This document shows, piece by piece, positions 44,289 through 53,481 of a stretch of DNA of 64,000 bases (position 1 is its first letter; every line of letters starts with the position of its first letter). A program made the position numbers and the translations under genes. The notes beneath the pieces are model-generated. The model was not told the DNA's origin. It worked only from the letters and a program-made list of their open reading frames with translations, and did not search any database. Origin of the DNA: Pseudovibrio sp. Alg231-02 (GTDB lineage: Bacteria > Pseudomonadota > Alphaproteobacteria > Rhizobiales > Stappiaceae); assembly GCF_900143565.1 (NCBI RefSeq), contig NZ_FREX01000002.1:62001-126000 (forward strand). The letters are read 5' to 3'.

Positions 44289-45389
44289 ATGGTTGGCGTA
44301 GGAATCGAAATCGAAAAGCTTTGTGTTGGTTACGACAAGACCAGTGTTCTTCATGACATTGATCTTGAAATCAACTCTTCTGAGTTTGTTGCGCTGCTGG
44401 GTTCATCTGGCTGCGGAAAGACAACTCTTCTGAAAAGTCTCTCCGGTTTCATCAAACCCATGTCGGGGCAGATCCGCGTTAACGGGAATGATGTTGCACA
44501 GTTACCGCCTGAGCAACGCAACATGGCGATGGTGTTTCAAAGTTATGCGCTCTGGCCTCATATGACGGTTCGTCAGAACATGGGGTATGGCCTGAAGCTG
44601 CGTGGGATGTCCAAGGAGCAAATCAACCGGAAGGTTGATGAGCTGTTGACGCTGCTGGGACTTGCGGATTTTGGGGACCGCAAAGTGCCCAACCTTTCTG
44701 GTGGTCAGCGTCAACGTGTGGCGCTTGGCCGGGCACTGGCTGTCGATTCTCCGATCCTGTTGCTGGATGAGCCGCTTTCCAATCTTGATGCACGCATTCG
44801 CTTGTCCATGCGGCATGAGATCCGTTCTTTGCAACAGCGTATGGGTTTGACGGCAGTGCATGTGACCCACGACAGGGAAGAAGCGATGGTGATGGCCGAT
44901 CGCATTGTTATTCTCAATGGAGGGCACGTTGCGCAGGTGGGCACACCGCTGGAAGTTTATGAGCAGCCAAAGTCCAATTTTGTTGCGACCTTTATGGGCG
45001 CTGAGAACGAAATTGCCCTCAATGTTGAGCGTGCAAATGGAACTTTGAGCATTGCAAGGCAGGAGGCCGTCAAGGCTGCCAGCTTAAGCGTTTCAAACGA
45101 GATTGGTGATGGAGGTGTGAACTGGCAGGCATCAGCTGCCGGATCTGTTCGGGGGCGTTTCCGCTCCAGTGCAGCACATTTGCGTGCCGATGAAGCCGTA
45201 CCTGAGGGGCATTTGGCTCTGGCGGGTAGGGTGACACAACTCAGCTATCCGGGGGGGGTATTTCGTTACGAAATAGAAAGCGCCGGGCAGCTCTACATGA
45301 TCGACGATCCTTGTCGATATGCAGTTGGCGATGTGGTGACGATCTGCGTGCCAGCTGGTGGGCTTCACCTTTATTCCGAGGCGGCCTGA
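44289..45389 (+). CDS. ABC importer ATPase (UgpC/PotA type)
   Basis: The 366-residue cytoplasmic ATPase has Walker A GSSGCGKT, signature LSGGQRQR, Walker B LLLDEPLSNLD and the switch histidine in VHVTHDREEA, followed by a C-terminal OB-like regulatory domain (TOBE). I chose ATG 44289 because a GGGGGGC ribosome-binding tract lies about 12 bases upstream and the ATPase fold begins right after it; the frame is open far upstream. It leads an operon of ATPase, binding protein and two permeases under the LacI-type repressor. Confidence 0.92.
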   Translation: MVGVGIEIEKLCVGYDKTSVLHDIDLEINSSEFVALLGSSGCGKTTLLKSLSGFIKPMSGQIRVNGNDVAQLPPEQRNMAMVFQSYALWPHMTVRQNMGYGLKLRGMSKEQINRKVDELLTLLGLADFGDRKVPNLSGGQRQRVALGRALAVDSPILLLDEPLSNLDARIRLSMRHEIRSLQQRMGLTAVHVTHDREEAMVMADRIVILNGGHVAQVGTPLEVYEQPKSNFVATFMGAENEIALNVERANGTLSIARQEAVKAASLSVSNEIGDGGVNWQASAAGSVRGRFRSSAAHLRADEAVPEGHLALAGRVTQLSYPGGVFRYEIESAGQLYMIDDPCRYAVGDVVTICVPAGGLHLYSEAA

Positions 45390-45450
45390 CACCTTTTTAA
45401 ACGTGAATAGAACTTTTTTCTCAACGATCTTAACCCAGGAATTTTGAGTG

Positions 45451-46599
45451 ATGACACTTAAGTCAGTTCTTACAGGTGCAATCTCAGGTGCTGTGATTGC
45501 TGTTGCTCTGCCTGCGTCGGCTGAAACCCAGCTGAACGTGATTACCGGCGGCTCCCAGAACATGGTTGAATATGTGACCGATTATCTGGGCCCGCTTTTT
45601 GAAGAAAAATACCCAGGCGTGAAAGTTCGCGTCACTGGGACCGGCCCGGGAGATGCTGGTTCTCAGAAAATTCTTGAAAAGCTGGAAGCACAGTCTGCTG
45701 CGGGTAAAGAGCAGTGGGACATCGACGTTATTGTTGCTGCGCAGAAGAAAACAGGTGAGATGAAGGAGAAAGGCCTTTTGGCTGATTTCCGCGACAACAT
45801 CGAAACCGGCAAAATGGTGACGCGCGCGACGGCTGAAAATGCGCTTGGCGTTTATGTTGGCGGCTATGTGATGCCAATGTTCCATAGCCAGACGGCGATT
45901 GCTTACAACCCGGCTTTGGTGCCAAACCCACCTGAGTCTTATGACGAGCTGCGTGCATGGGTAGAGAAGTACCCAAAACAGTTCGGCTATAACGGCATCA
46001 AAAACGGTATGTCCGGCGTCGCGTTTGTGACTGGCTGGATGTACACCTACGCAGGTGACACAAAGACCCTGCAGAGCGGTCCATATGACCCGGCGAAGAA
46101 AGATACCTGGGCGCAGGCTTATGCTGATCTGAAAGCGTTCAACGAGAACGTGACTTTCACTCCGGGTAATGCTGGCACTCTGGACATGCTGAACCGTGGT
46201 GAGATCGTGATGGGTCCGGTTTGGGTCGACATGTTCTATTCCTGGCAGGGCGATGGCCGTATTCCACCAAACCTGAAGCTGAAACTGATTGCACCGGGTA
46301 TGCCTGGTCAGCCTTACTACTACGCAACCCCAGCGAAGGCTGCGAACAAAGATCTGGCTGAAAAGTTCATCGAGTTGGCAACCAGCCCTGCTGTTCAGGC
46401 AGAAGGCATTGTGAACCGCTTCAACTGGTATCCAGGCATCGATGCAGACCACGTGAAAGCAGCTTTGGATGAAGAAGTCTGGTCCAAGTTGTTCACTGAC
46501 GTCACACCTCTTGAACTGGCTCAGAAAGGTAAACCGTTCCCGATTGGTCCTTACTTTGACGACATCAAAGAAGGTTACGAGCGGCAGGTTTCTAACTAA
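45451..46599 (+). CDS. ABC importer periplasmic binding protein (family 1)
   Basis: The 382-residue protein has a signal peptide ending at ASA and then the fold of the large family-1 solute-binding proteins (VITGGSQNMVEYV, FEEKYPGVKVRVTG, GPVWVDMFYSWQGDG). It could bind a sugar, polyamine or other small organic solute; the LacI-type repressor leans toward a carbohydrate, while the permease layout resembles polyamine and iron importers. A GTG at 45448 directly precedes the ATG chosen. Confidence 0.88.
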   Translation: MTLKSVLTGAISGAVIAVALPASAETQLNVITGGSQNMVEYVTDYLGPLFEEKYPGVKVRVTGTGPGDAGSQKILEKLEAQSAAGKEQWDIDVIVAAQKKTGEMKEKGLLADFRDNIETGKMVTRATAENALGVYVGGYVMPMFHSQTAIAYNPALVPNPPESYDELRAWVEKYPKQFGYNGIKNGMSGVAFVTGWMYTYAGDTKTLQSGPYDPAKKDTWAQAYADLKAFNENVTFTPGNAGTLDMLNRGEIVMGPVWVDMFYSWQGDGRIPPNLKLKLIAPGMPGQPYYYATPAKAANKDLAEKFIELATSPAVQAEGIVNRFNWYPGIDADHVKAALDEEVWSKLFTDVTPLELAQKGKPFPIGPYFDDIKEGYERQVSN

Positions 46600-46671
46600 G
46601 CATATCTGAAAGAAACCGGGAGGGGCATATGTCTCTCCCGGCAAGTTTGGTTTTGGTGAGAGGTGGTGTCC

Positions 46672-47526
46672 ATGAGTGGACAAAGTATGTCAGTTGGGCC
46701 GGGTCGGATGGGGGCAATATTGCTTGTTGCGCCTGCACTGTTGATGATCGGCTTTTTGTTTGTTTATCCCTTTGGCTATTCTGTGGTTTCAGCCTTCACA
46801 GACAATGGCGAAGGCAGCTGGCATATCGCCAATTTTACCAAGGCTATTGAGTTCTATTCCAAAGATATTCTGTTCACGATTGTGATTGTCAGCCTGTCTA
46901 CGGTGGTTATCGGCGTGCTGGCTGTTGCTATTGCGGGCTATCTGACGCTTGGCGAAAACCCGACGGCTGTCGCTGTTCTCAAGTGGCTTTATCGGTGGCC
47001 GTTGTTCATTCCGTTTATTGTGAGTGCGCAGTTGATGCGGACGTTTTTGGCAAAGAACGGGATGATGAACAACATCCTCACCAGCTCTGGCATTATCGAG
47101 CCACTTGCGGCGCAGAGTTATCTGGACTGGCGCGGGATTGTGATCACCTTTGTCTGGAAGCAGACACCGTTTGTGGCTCTGCTTGTTGCGGGTGCTATGG
47201 CTTCCATTGACCGCACCACGATTGACGCTGGCCGGATTTTTGGGGCTTCCCGCCTGCGTATTCTGATTGAGCTTGTGGTGCCGCAGATTGCGACGACCCT
47301 GATGGTTGGGTTGATCCTGTCTTATGTGGTGATGCTGTCTGTTCTTTCTGTGCCGCTCATGATCAACGCGCAGTCACCGACCATGCTGACTGTTGATATG
47401 GCGTGGCGGATCAACTCCTACGGCGACTATGGCGTCGCTAATGCGCTGGGCATCATGTCCTATCTGTTTACCGGGGTGGTTGCGTGGTTCTATCTGCGTC
47501 AGAGCCTGAAAGATAAGGGAGCATAA
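46672..47526 (+). CDS. ABC importer permease 1
   Basis: A 284-residue inner-membrane permease with six hydrophobic helices and the EAA-loop region (IDAGRIFGASRLRILIELVVP). ATG 46672 is used, with GAGAGGTGG upstream; a GTG at 46663 is in frame. It lies between the binding protein and the second permease, 1 base from the latter. Confidence 0.9.
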   Translation: MSGQSMSVGPGRMGAILLVAPALLMIGFLFVYPFGYSVVSAFTDNGEGSWHIANFTKAIEFYSKDILFTIVIVSLSTVVIGVLAVAIAGYLTLGENPTAVAVLKWLYRWPLFIPFIVSAQLMRTFLAKNGMMNNILTSSGIIEPLAAQSYLDWRGIVITFVWKQTPFVALLVAGAMASIDRTTIDAGRIFGASRLRILIELVVPQIATTLMVGLILSYVVMLSVLSVPLMINAQSPTMLTVDMAWRINSYGDYGVANALGIMSYLFTGVVAWFYLRQSLKDKGA

Positions 47527-47527
47527 G

Positions 47528-48352
47528 ATGGTGCAAGCTGCTCTTTCTTCCACTTGGGTGCGCACAATTACCCGCGTTCTCACCATGAGCCTGCTGGCTT
47601 TTGCGATCTTTGGCCCGATCACCAACATGCTTTTGTGGGCTGTCGCGGAAGTTTGGTACTTTCCTTACAAGCTGCCTCTGGAATACGGCTTTTCCTTCTG
47701 GGAACGTGTTTTCCGCCCTGAAGGCAATGCTACCGAGGCCCTGTTTTCCAGCATCTGGATTGCGTTGCTGACTGTGGTGGTCAGTCTGGCGATTGCCATC
47801 CCAGCTGGATATGCTCTGGCGCGTGGGAAAATGCCGTTCCGCTATCTCATCATGCTGCTGTTTCTCCTGCCGCAGGCCTTTCCGGCGGTTGCTGTGCATA
47901 TGAATGTTGCGCGCATTTTTTATGGATTGGATCTCACCGGTTCCATTGCAGGTGTTGTGCTGGTTCACGCTAGTCAAGGGCTCGTGTTTGCCGTATGGAT
48001 TGCAACTGCTGCTTTTGCTGCTGTAGATGCGGAGCTGGAAGCTGCTGCGCGTAACATGGGGGCAGGGCGCTGGCGCACGTTTACTGATGTGACATTGCCA
48101 CTGGCTTTGCCGGGCGTTATGGCAAGCGCGATCTTTGTGTTCCTTATATCCATGGACGAGTTTACCGGAACCTACTTTGTTGGTGCGCCAGATGTCGTGA
48201 CGCTGCCGATGTTGCTGTTTACCTCCAGCATGGAAGGCAACTACCAAATCGCGTCCATCTCCTCCCTGATCCTGCTGGTGCCATCCGTCGGCTTCATGCT
48301 GTTTATTGAGCGTTTCCTGAAAGCAGATGTGTTGGCGAAGGTGGGGAACTGA
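47528..48352 (+). CDS. ABC importer permease 2
   Basis: A 274-residue inner-membrane permease with six helices and the EAA loop (ELEAAARNMGAGRWRTFTDVTLP). It follows permease 1 by 1 base and ends the operon. A long inverted repeat (AGATTGAGA at 48369, TCTCAATCT at 48412) lies after it but lacks a T run. Confidence 0.9.
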   Translation: MVQAALSSTWVRTITRVLTMSLLAFAIFGPITNMLLWAVAEVWYFPYKLPLEYGFSFWERVFRPEGNATEALFSSIWIALLTVVVSLAIAIPAGYALARGKMPFRYLIMLLFLLPQAFPAVAVHMNVARIFYGLDLTGSIAGVVLVHASQGLVFAVWIATAAFAAVDAELEAAARNMGAGRWRTFTDVTLPLALPGVMASAIFVFLISMDEFTGTYFVGAPDVVTLPMLLFTSSMEGNYQIASISSLILLVPSVGFMLFIERFLKADVLAKVGN

Positions 48353-48441
48353 GGTTGCTTGAGAGACTAGATTGAGAGTGTCAATTGGGATTTGATCATT
48401 TGTTGTTTTGATCTCAATCTTGAATGCTTATGCAAGCAGGC

Positions 48442-48483
48442 AGGGTAACTCTATAGGACGTCGTAAGACGAAGTGCCTCAGGT
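48442..48483. repeat. Copy A of a 42-bp dispersed motif
   Basis: It shares 32 of 42 positions with 33617-33658. It lies 95 bases before the photolyase-like gene. Within this copy CGTC-GTAA-GACG can form a small hairpin, which copy B cannot. Confidence 0.45.
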
Positions 48484-48577
48484 GGAGGTTGGGCTTAATT
48501 GTTGGGTATGGCTTCGTTGTTCCTTGCGCTCTACCTTTTGGGGAGTTTGATGGGCTGCCTTGAGGAGAGAACTGCAG

Positions 48578-50110
48578 ATGCGTTTGCGCCTGGTGCTTGG
48601 GGATCAGTTGAGTTTGTCTCTTTCCAGCCTGCGCGATGCCAAGCCGGGCGAAGATGTCATTGTGATGGCGGAGGTGCGCGAGGAAGCGAGTTATGTTCGT
48701 CATCACAAGAAGAAGATTGCGTTTCTGTTTTCGGCAATGCGTCATTTTGCCGAGGAGTTGAGGTCTCGGGGGCATCGGGTTGTTTATGTAAATTATGATT
48801 GCGCTGAAAATACTGGTCGTTTGTTTGGGGAAGTTCTTCGATTAATCAAGAACGAGACTGTTTCTGAAGTCATTGTGACAAAGCCCGGTGAATATCGCCT
48901 GTTGGATGAGATGGAGAGCTGGCAGGAGCGGTTGGGTGTGCCGGTAGAGCTGCGTGACGATGACCGCTTTCTCTGCTCTGCTGAAGGTTTTCAAAAGTGG
49001 GCGTCCGGGCGCAAGAGCTTACGGCTGGAGTACTTTTATCGAGAGATGCGACGTGATCATGCCATCTTGATGGAGGGTGACAAACCTCTGGGCGGACAGT
49101 GGAATTATGATCATGACAACCGCAAGAGCGCACCAAAGGAGTTGGATGTTCCAGCTCCTTTTTCTGTAGAGCCAGACGAAATCACAGAGGAAGTTCTGGC
49201 GCTTGTTGCGGAGCAGTTTCCCGAGCATTTTGGTGACTTGCAGCCGTTTTCTCTTGCTGTGACCCGTGAGGATGCGCTTAAGGCGCTGGATCAGTTTGTT
49301 GCTGAGCGTCTCGGCAGGTTTGGTGATTATCAGGATGCTATGGTTCAGGGCGAACCCTGGATGTTTCATAGTCACATCAGCTTCTACCTCAATTGCGGAT
49401 TATTGCTTCCTCTCGAATGTGTTCGTGCGGCGGAGCGGGCGTATTTTGACGGGACTGCACCGTTGAACTCTGTTGAGGGTTTCATTCGCCAGATTGTGGG
49501 GTGGCGAGAGTTCATTCGTGGGATCTATTGGCTTTCCATGCCTGACTACGCAGGACTAAATTATTTTGAGGCCTCTCGAAATCTGCCTGAGTTTTACTGG
49601 ACCGGTGAGACGCAGATGAATTGTCTTCACCAGTGTATTGTGGAGACAAAAGCGAATGCTTACGCGCATCACATTCAGCGGCTCATGGTGATCGGGAATT
49701 TCTCGTTGCTTGCCGGGCTTGCTCCCAAACAAATGAGTGAGTGGTATCTCGCAGTTTATGCAGATGCTTATGAGTGGGTGGAGTTGCCCAATGTGAATGG
49801 AATGATCCTGTTTGCGGATGGTGGGCTGTTCGCTTCAAAGCCATATGCAGCCAGTGGTGCTTACATCAACAGAATGTCGAACTACTGTGAGCATTGCTCT
49901 TATTCCCATGCAACGAAGACGGGTGAGAAAGCCTGTCCCTTCAACTACCTTTATTGGAATTTTCTGGATCAGAATGAAGAGAAGCTCCGGGGCAATCCCA
50001 GAATCTCGATGATCTACCGCAGCTGGGACAAGATGAGTGACAGCAAGAAGAACGAGATCAGAAGTGATAGCCGCCGTTTTCTTGGGCTGTTGGATGGGAC
50101 GCAAGCGTGA
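48578..50110 (+). CDS. Iron-sulfur bacterial cryptochrome/photolyase (FeS-BCP family, CryB/PhrB-like)
   Basis: The 510-residue protein belongs to the photolyase-cryptochrome family with a 4Fe-4S cluster, members of which repair (6-4) photoproducts or sense light. The start LRLVLGDQLS is typical. The C-terminal FAD-binding half includes TQMNCLHQC, HHIQRLMVIGNF and NYCEHCSYSHATKTGEKACPF (written in two overlapping parts: NYCEHCSYSH and TGEKACPF), supplying the cluster cysteines. ATG 48578 follows GAGGAGAG; an in-frame TTG at 48560 is unlikely. It opens the photo-oxidative stress locus and is followed by an SDR gene after 44 bases. Confidence 0.9.
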   Translation: MRLRLVLGDQLSLSLSSLRDAKPGEDVIVMAEVREEASYVRHHKKKIAFLFSAMRHFAEELRSRGHRVVYVNYDCAENTGRLFGEVLRLIKNETVSEVIVTKPGEYRLLDEMESWQERLGVPVELRDDDRFLCSAEGFQKWASGRKSLRLEYFYREMRRDHAILMEGDKPLGGQWNYDHDNRKSAPKELDVPAPFSVEPDEITEEVLALVAEQFPEHFGDLQPFSLAVTREDALKALDQFVAERLGRFGDYQDAMVQGEPWMFHSHISFYLNCGLLLPLECVRAAERAYFDGTAPLNSVEGFIRQIVGWREFIRGIYWLSMPDYAGLNYFEASRNLPEFYWTGETQMNCLHQCIVETKANAYAHHIQRLMVIGNFSLLAGLAPKQMSEWYLAVYADAYEWVELPNVNGMILFADGGLFASKPYAASGAYINRMSNYCEHCSYSHATKTGEKACPFNYLYWNFLDQNEEKLRGNPRISMIYRSWDKMSDSKKNEIRSDSRRFLGLLDGTQA

Positions 50111-50137
50111 TCTGAAAGTTACCTCGCTGCGTAAGAG
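50108..50137 (+). promoter_or_regulatory. Sigma-E (RpoE-ChrR type) promoter of the SDR-NTF2 pair
   Basis: TGATCT and TAAGAG are separated by exactly 18 bases, close to the Rhodobacter RpoE consensus TGATCC-N18-TAAGA. It overlaps the photolyase stop codon and gives a leader of about 12 bases before ATG 50155. Confidence 0.7.
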
Positions 50138-50154
50138 CAAACAGAGAGGGCGTT

Positions 50155-50907
50155 ATGGCAGAACATGAGAAGCTTGTTTGGATTATTGGAGCGAGTTCCG
50201 GCATCGGAGCAAACCTTGCCCAGTTGTATGCGCGTTCTGGATGGCAGGTGATTGTCAGTGCGCGAAATGAGCAGAAGCTTCAGGCTGTTGCTCAGGATGC
50301 CAGCAATGTTGACGTGATGCCGCTTGATGTGACCGATGCAGTGCAAGTCGCTGAGGCCTTGGAGCGTTTTCAGCAGACTGACAAACTGCCTGACCTTACG
50401 GTGTATTGCTCAGGCGTGTACTTTCCCGGCGGCATAGATGTGTTGAGTGAAGAGCACTCTGTGGCTTCCATGGATACGAATTACTTTGGTGCTGTGCGTG
50501 TGATTGCGGGGCTCTTTCCGTTGCTGAAACAGCAAGGTGCAGGGCATATCGCGATCGTCAGTTCATTAAGCGGGTATTGCGGTCTTCCCAACGCTGCTTG
50601 TTATGGGCCAACCAAAGCGGCGCTGATCAACCTTTGTGAAAGTTTGAAACCTGACTTTGACAAGGCTGGGATTGACCTGTCGCTTGTGAATCCGGGCTTC
50701 GTAAAGACCCCTATGACTGACAAGAACACCTTTGAGATGCCGTTTCTTTTGGAACCAGAGCAGGCTGCCAAGGATATCTATAGGGGGCTTAAGAAGCGCA
50801 AGTTTGAGATTTACTTTCCATTTCGCCTTGCCGCTATCATGAAGATCCTGCGCTTGTTGCCATACTCTCTCTACTTTCCGGTTACGAGAAGGATGAGTAA
50901 ACGATGA
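50155..50907 (+). CDS. Short-chain dehydrogenase/reductase of the sigma-E locus
   Basis: A classical SDR of 250 residues with GASSGIG, the DVTD segment, SSLSGY and YGPTK as the nucleotide-binding and catalytic motifs. It resembles the SDR at 13260 along the whole length. SDR genes of this type accompany rpoE-chrR loci and may act on oxidised lipids or other products of singlet oxygen; the substrate is not known. It has its own sigma-E-like promoter and overlaps the NTF2-like gene by 4 bases. Confidence 0.9.
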   Translation: MAEHEKLVWIIGASSGIGANLAQLYARSGWQVIVSARNEQKLQAVAQDASNVDVMPLDVTDAVQVAEALERFQQTDKLPDLTVYCSGVYFPGGIDVLSEEHSVASMDTNYFGAVRVIAGLFPLLKQQGAGHIAIVSSLSGYCGLPNAACYGPTKAALINLCESLKPDFDKAGIDLSLVNPGFVKTPMTDKNTFEMPFLLEPEQAAKDIYRGLKKRKFEIYFPFRLAAIMKILRLLPYSLYFPVTRRMSKR

Positions 50908-51341
50908 CTGAGAGAGCTGATCTGGAGGCTACTGCAAGGCAGTATGCGCTTTTCTTTGAAGAGGTTACGCCGGACCGTATCGAAGACGTTCATGAACTCA
51001 TTAGTGATGATGTGCACTTCATTGATCCGTTTAATGATGTGAAAGGGCGTGCCAACTTCGAAAAGGTCTTTCACAAAATGTATGAGGATGTTCAGGAACC
51101 GCGGTTCAAGATACTCGATCTGGCCTGGTCTGGTGATCTGTGTTTCATGCGTTGGGATTTTACCTGCAAGCAAAAACTGCTTGGCAACTGGGGCGTGCGG
51201 GGGGTGACAGAGGTGCACTTTGACAAGGATGCCAAAGTTTGTGCGCACTATGATTATTGGGATGCTTCACGCCATTTCTATCGCAAGCTGCCGGTTATTG
51301 GTGCGATGATCAGATGGATTGCTTCGCGTGCTGCGATCTAA
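50904..51341 (+). CDS. NTF2/SnoaL-like small protein of the sigma-E locus
   Basis: The 145-residue protein shows the NTF2-like pattern: an N-terminal helix (ARQYALFFEEVTPD), a DVHFIDPFND strand and a curved beta sheet (FMRWDFTCKQ, GVTEVHFDKDAKVCAHYDYWD). Such folds serve as small isomerases, hydrolases or binding proteins. It is translationally coupled to the SDR and ends at a bidirectional terminator. Confidence 0.82.
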   Translation: MTERADLEATARQYALFFEEVTPDRIEDVHELISDDVHFIDPFNDVKGRANFEKVFHKMYEDVQEPRFKILDLAWSGDLCFMRWDFTCKQKLLGNWGVRGVTEVHFDKDAKVCAHYDYWDASRHFYRKLPVIGAMIRWIASRAAI

Positions 51342-51347
51342 AGGATT

Positions 51348-51370
51348 GGTTGGGCCTGTCTGGCCCAACT
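51348..51370. terminator. Bidirectional terminator between the NTF2-like gene and cfa
   Basis: An 8-bp perfect stem plus a G-U pair (GTTGGGCC / GGCCCAAC) with loop TGTCT lies between two convergent genes. T-rich flanks are short on both sides, so strength is uncertain. Confidence 0.65.
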
Positions 51371-51379
51371 TTAACTTCG

Positions 51380-52624
51380 TCAAATTGGTTTTCTGATCTG
51401 AAACAGGCCAACATTGATGGTTCCCTCAGCAAAGCCAGCCTCACAATATGCCAGATAGTAATGCCACATCCGCTTGAAGCGGTTGTCGTAGCCCAGCTTG
51501 GCGATTTCTGGCCAGCTCTGGAAGAACGACTTTCTCCAACGTATGAGTGTCTGCTCGTAGTCTGCACCAAAGAACTCACGTGTCACGAGTTGCAGTTTTT
51601 GCTGCTCAATCTGCCTTGCAAGTTCCTTAGCTGAGGGAAGCAAACCTCCCGGGAAGATGTAGCGCTGAATGAAATCAACGTTCCTGCGGTAACTATGGAA
51701 CTTTTCGTCAGAGATGAGAATTGCCTGAATGACAGCAGTGCCACCCGGTTTCAGGCGAGACTTCAGCTTTTCAAAATAACCGGCCCAGTTCTCTTCACCC
51801 ACTGCTTCGATCATCTCGATGGAGACAATGGCGTCGTACTGGCCTTGCGTTTCGCGATAGTCGCGCAGTTCGAAGGATGCACTTCCGTCAGTTTCTTGGG
51901 ATTGAAGGCGGAATTGGGCAAATCTGAGCTGCTCTTTCGAGAGCGTGATGCCGTGCACATCACGTCCGGCAGTGCAGGCATGTTCAGCAAAGCCACCCCA
52001 ACCGCAGCCAATCTCCAGAATTTGTTGGTCTGGTTGTGTATCGGTCATCTGCAAGACACGATCGTACTTTCTACGCTGGGCATCTTCGAGTGTTTCGTGC
52101 TGTTTTAGCTTGTAAGCAGATGAGTAGGTCATCGTCTCATCGAGCCAGTGGCTGTAAAAGTCATTTCCAAGATCGTAGTGGAACGCGATGTTGCGCTTGC
52201 TACCGTTTAATGTGTTTGCATTTGCCAAATGGCGCAGGCGGGCGAAAGCGCGTGAGAGGATGCCGCGTTTTGTGACGGACTGCATGATGTGTTTATTGGC
52301 CACCAGCAAATCGAACAGAGACCTCAGGTCGCTACATTGCCAGTCTTCTTCCAGATACCCTTCGGCCAGTGCGAGAGAGTTACCGGAAAGAAGACGCCAT
52401 AAAAGGCGAGTGCTTAAAATCTTGACGGTTACGACCGGGCCTTTCCCAGAGGGGGTGCCATAGGAAAGCATTTGATCATTGGGAAGAATGACCCACAAAT
52501 GACCTTCGGAGAGACGGCGGAGCATACGGTCCAGCAATGTCTTCCAGAGTTTTGAGGAGAGGTTAAGCTCCGTCATTTTTGTGTCGGTCAACGGACTGAG
52601 GGAGGAGTGATCTCTGAGTGTCAT
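51380..52624 (-). CDS. cfa: Cyclopropane-fatty-acyl-phospholipid synthase-family methyltransferase
   Basis: The 414-residue protein is a SAM-dependent methyltransferase of the Cfa family, which modifies unsaturated acyl chains of membrane lipids. Motifs: the SAM site LEIGCGWGGFAEHA, FHYDLGNDFYSHWLD, MTYSSAY, and IVSIEMIEAVGEENW. In Rhodobacter a Cfa-family gene is next to rpoE-chrR and belongs to the singlet-oxygen response. Here it is the last gene of a leftward three-gene operon, overlapping DUF1365 by 4 bases, driven by a sigma-E-like promoter. Confidence 0.92.
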   Translation of the reverse strand: MTLRDHSSLSPLTDTKMTELNLSSKLWKTLLDRMLRRLSEGHLWVILPNDQMLSYGTPSGKGPVVTVKILSTRLLWRLLSGNSLALAEGYLEEDWQCSDLRSLFDLLVANKHIMQSVTKRGILSRAFARLRHLANANTLNGSKRNIAFHYDLGNDFYSHWLDETMTYSSAYKLKQHETLEDAQRRKYDRVLQMTDTQPDQQILEIGCGWGGFAEHACTAGRDVHGITLSKEQLRFAQFRLQSQETDGSASFELRDYRETQGQYDAIVSIEMIEAVGEENWAGYFEKLKSRLKPGGTAVIQAILISDEKFHSYRRNVDFIQRYIFPGGLLPSAKELARQIEQQKLQLVTREFFGADYEQTLIRWRKSFFQSWPEIAKLGYDNRFKRMWHYYLAYCEAGFAEGTINVGLFQIRKPI

Positions 52625-53481
52625 GGGTGTCTCCCTGAGTTTATTTTGGTCTTTTTGAGTGCTGGAGTTTGCTTGTGCATACTCGTTACGATGGATGCTG
52701 GCGGTGATGGTCGCTTGTGAAAGCGAGCGCCTTTGATCCAGAGTTTGAGGGCTTCGAAATGAATGAGCCCCAGGATTTTTGCCGAATTCTGGAAGTACCG
52801 AAGGCCGATCTTGAGGAGGCGCGTTGTTGTCGCCGCCTTTTGTTTTCCCTGAAAACTGGCGGTCAATATAGGAGCGTTGCCCTGTGTCAGCCGAATGATG
52901 AGTGAAACATGGTCTGTTGGCGGGCGCGCCACAAAATGATAATGGCCGGAGACTTCCAGAAACGGTGATACATGGAAGTTCTTTGGGCAGGAGTGTCGGT
53001 AGGCCTGTTGAATGCCTTGATGTTCAGATGGCGTTATTTCAACGGCGTAATGGTGCATGTCGCCAAAGGTGTTCCGAACCTGATAGAGAATGGCTTCCAA
53101 TCTGTTTTTCGAATAGCAGTAGAACACACTGATTGGATTGAAGGCTCTTCCTAAAAATCTAGGGTATGCGAGTAGGCGTATCTGTTCGGGAATGGCAGTG
53201 ATGTGCGCTTGTTTCAACACATCCTCTACATAACCGCGCAGGGATGCATGACCTTCTTCCATGTGGTCTGATGGATGGAAGCTGAATAGGTTGAACCGGT
53301 CGACGGACAGCAAGCGCGATATTTGGTTCACGTCCTGCAATCGGTCAATGTCGATTGAAAAGGAAACGGCTTTATAGCTGAGCTTGTGTTTGATCTGATC
53401 ATGACGGCAGTGCACTACATCGCCCAGGTAGATCCTGAGCGGTGCATTGGTGGAATCCTGCTGTCGTCCTGTCAGGATCAT
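52621..53481 (-). CDS. DUF1365 family protein
   Basis: The 286-residue protein matches DUF1365 proteins: IYLGDVVHCRHDQIKHKLSYKAV at the start (two parts, YLGDVVHCRH and KHKLSYK), FLGRAFNPISVFYCY in the middle and VRNTFGDMHHYAV. The family is found between the FAD oxidoreductase and Cfa-type genes in many Proteobacteria, and a role in forming modified fatty acids is likely but unproven. Both ends overlap neighbours by 4 bases, indicating tight co-translation. Confidence 0.9.
   Translation of the reverse strand: MILTGRQQDSTNAPLRIYLGDVVHCRHDQIKHKLSYKAVSFSIDIDRLQDVNQISRLLSVDRFNLFSFHPSDHMEEGHASLRGYVEDVLKQAHITAIPEQIRLLAYPRFLGRAFNPISVFYCYSKNRLEAILYQVRNTFGDMHHYAVEITPSEHQGIQQAYRHSCPKNFHVSPFLEVSGHYHFVARPPTDHVSLIIRLTQGNAPILTASFQGKQKAATTTRLLKIGLRYFQNSAKILGLIHFEALKLWIKGARFHKRPSPPASIVTSMHKQTPALKKTKINSGRHP

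Noticed and set aside
48369-48420. Long inverted repeat after the ABC importer (9-bp arms, 34-base loop)
   Set aside because: No T run follows and the loop is long, so it is not called a terminator.
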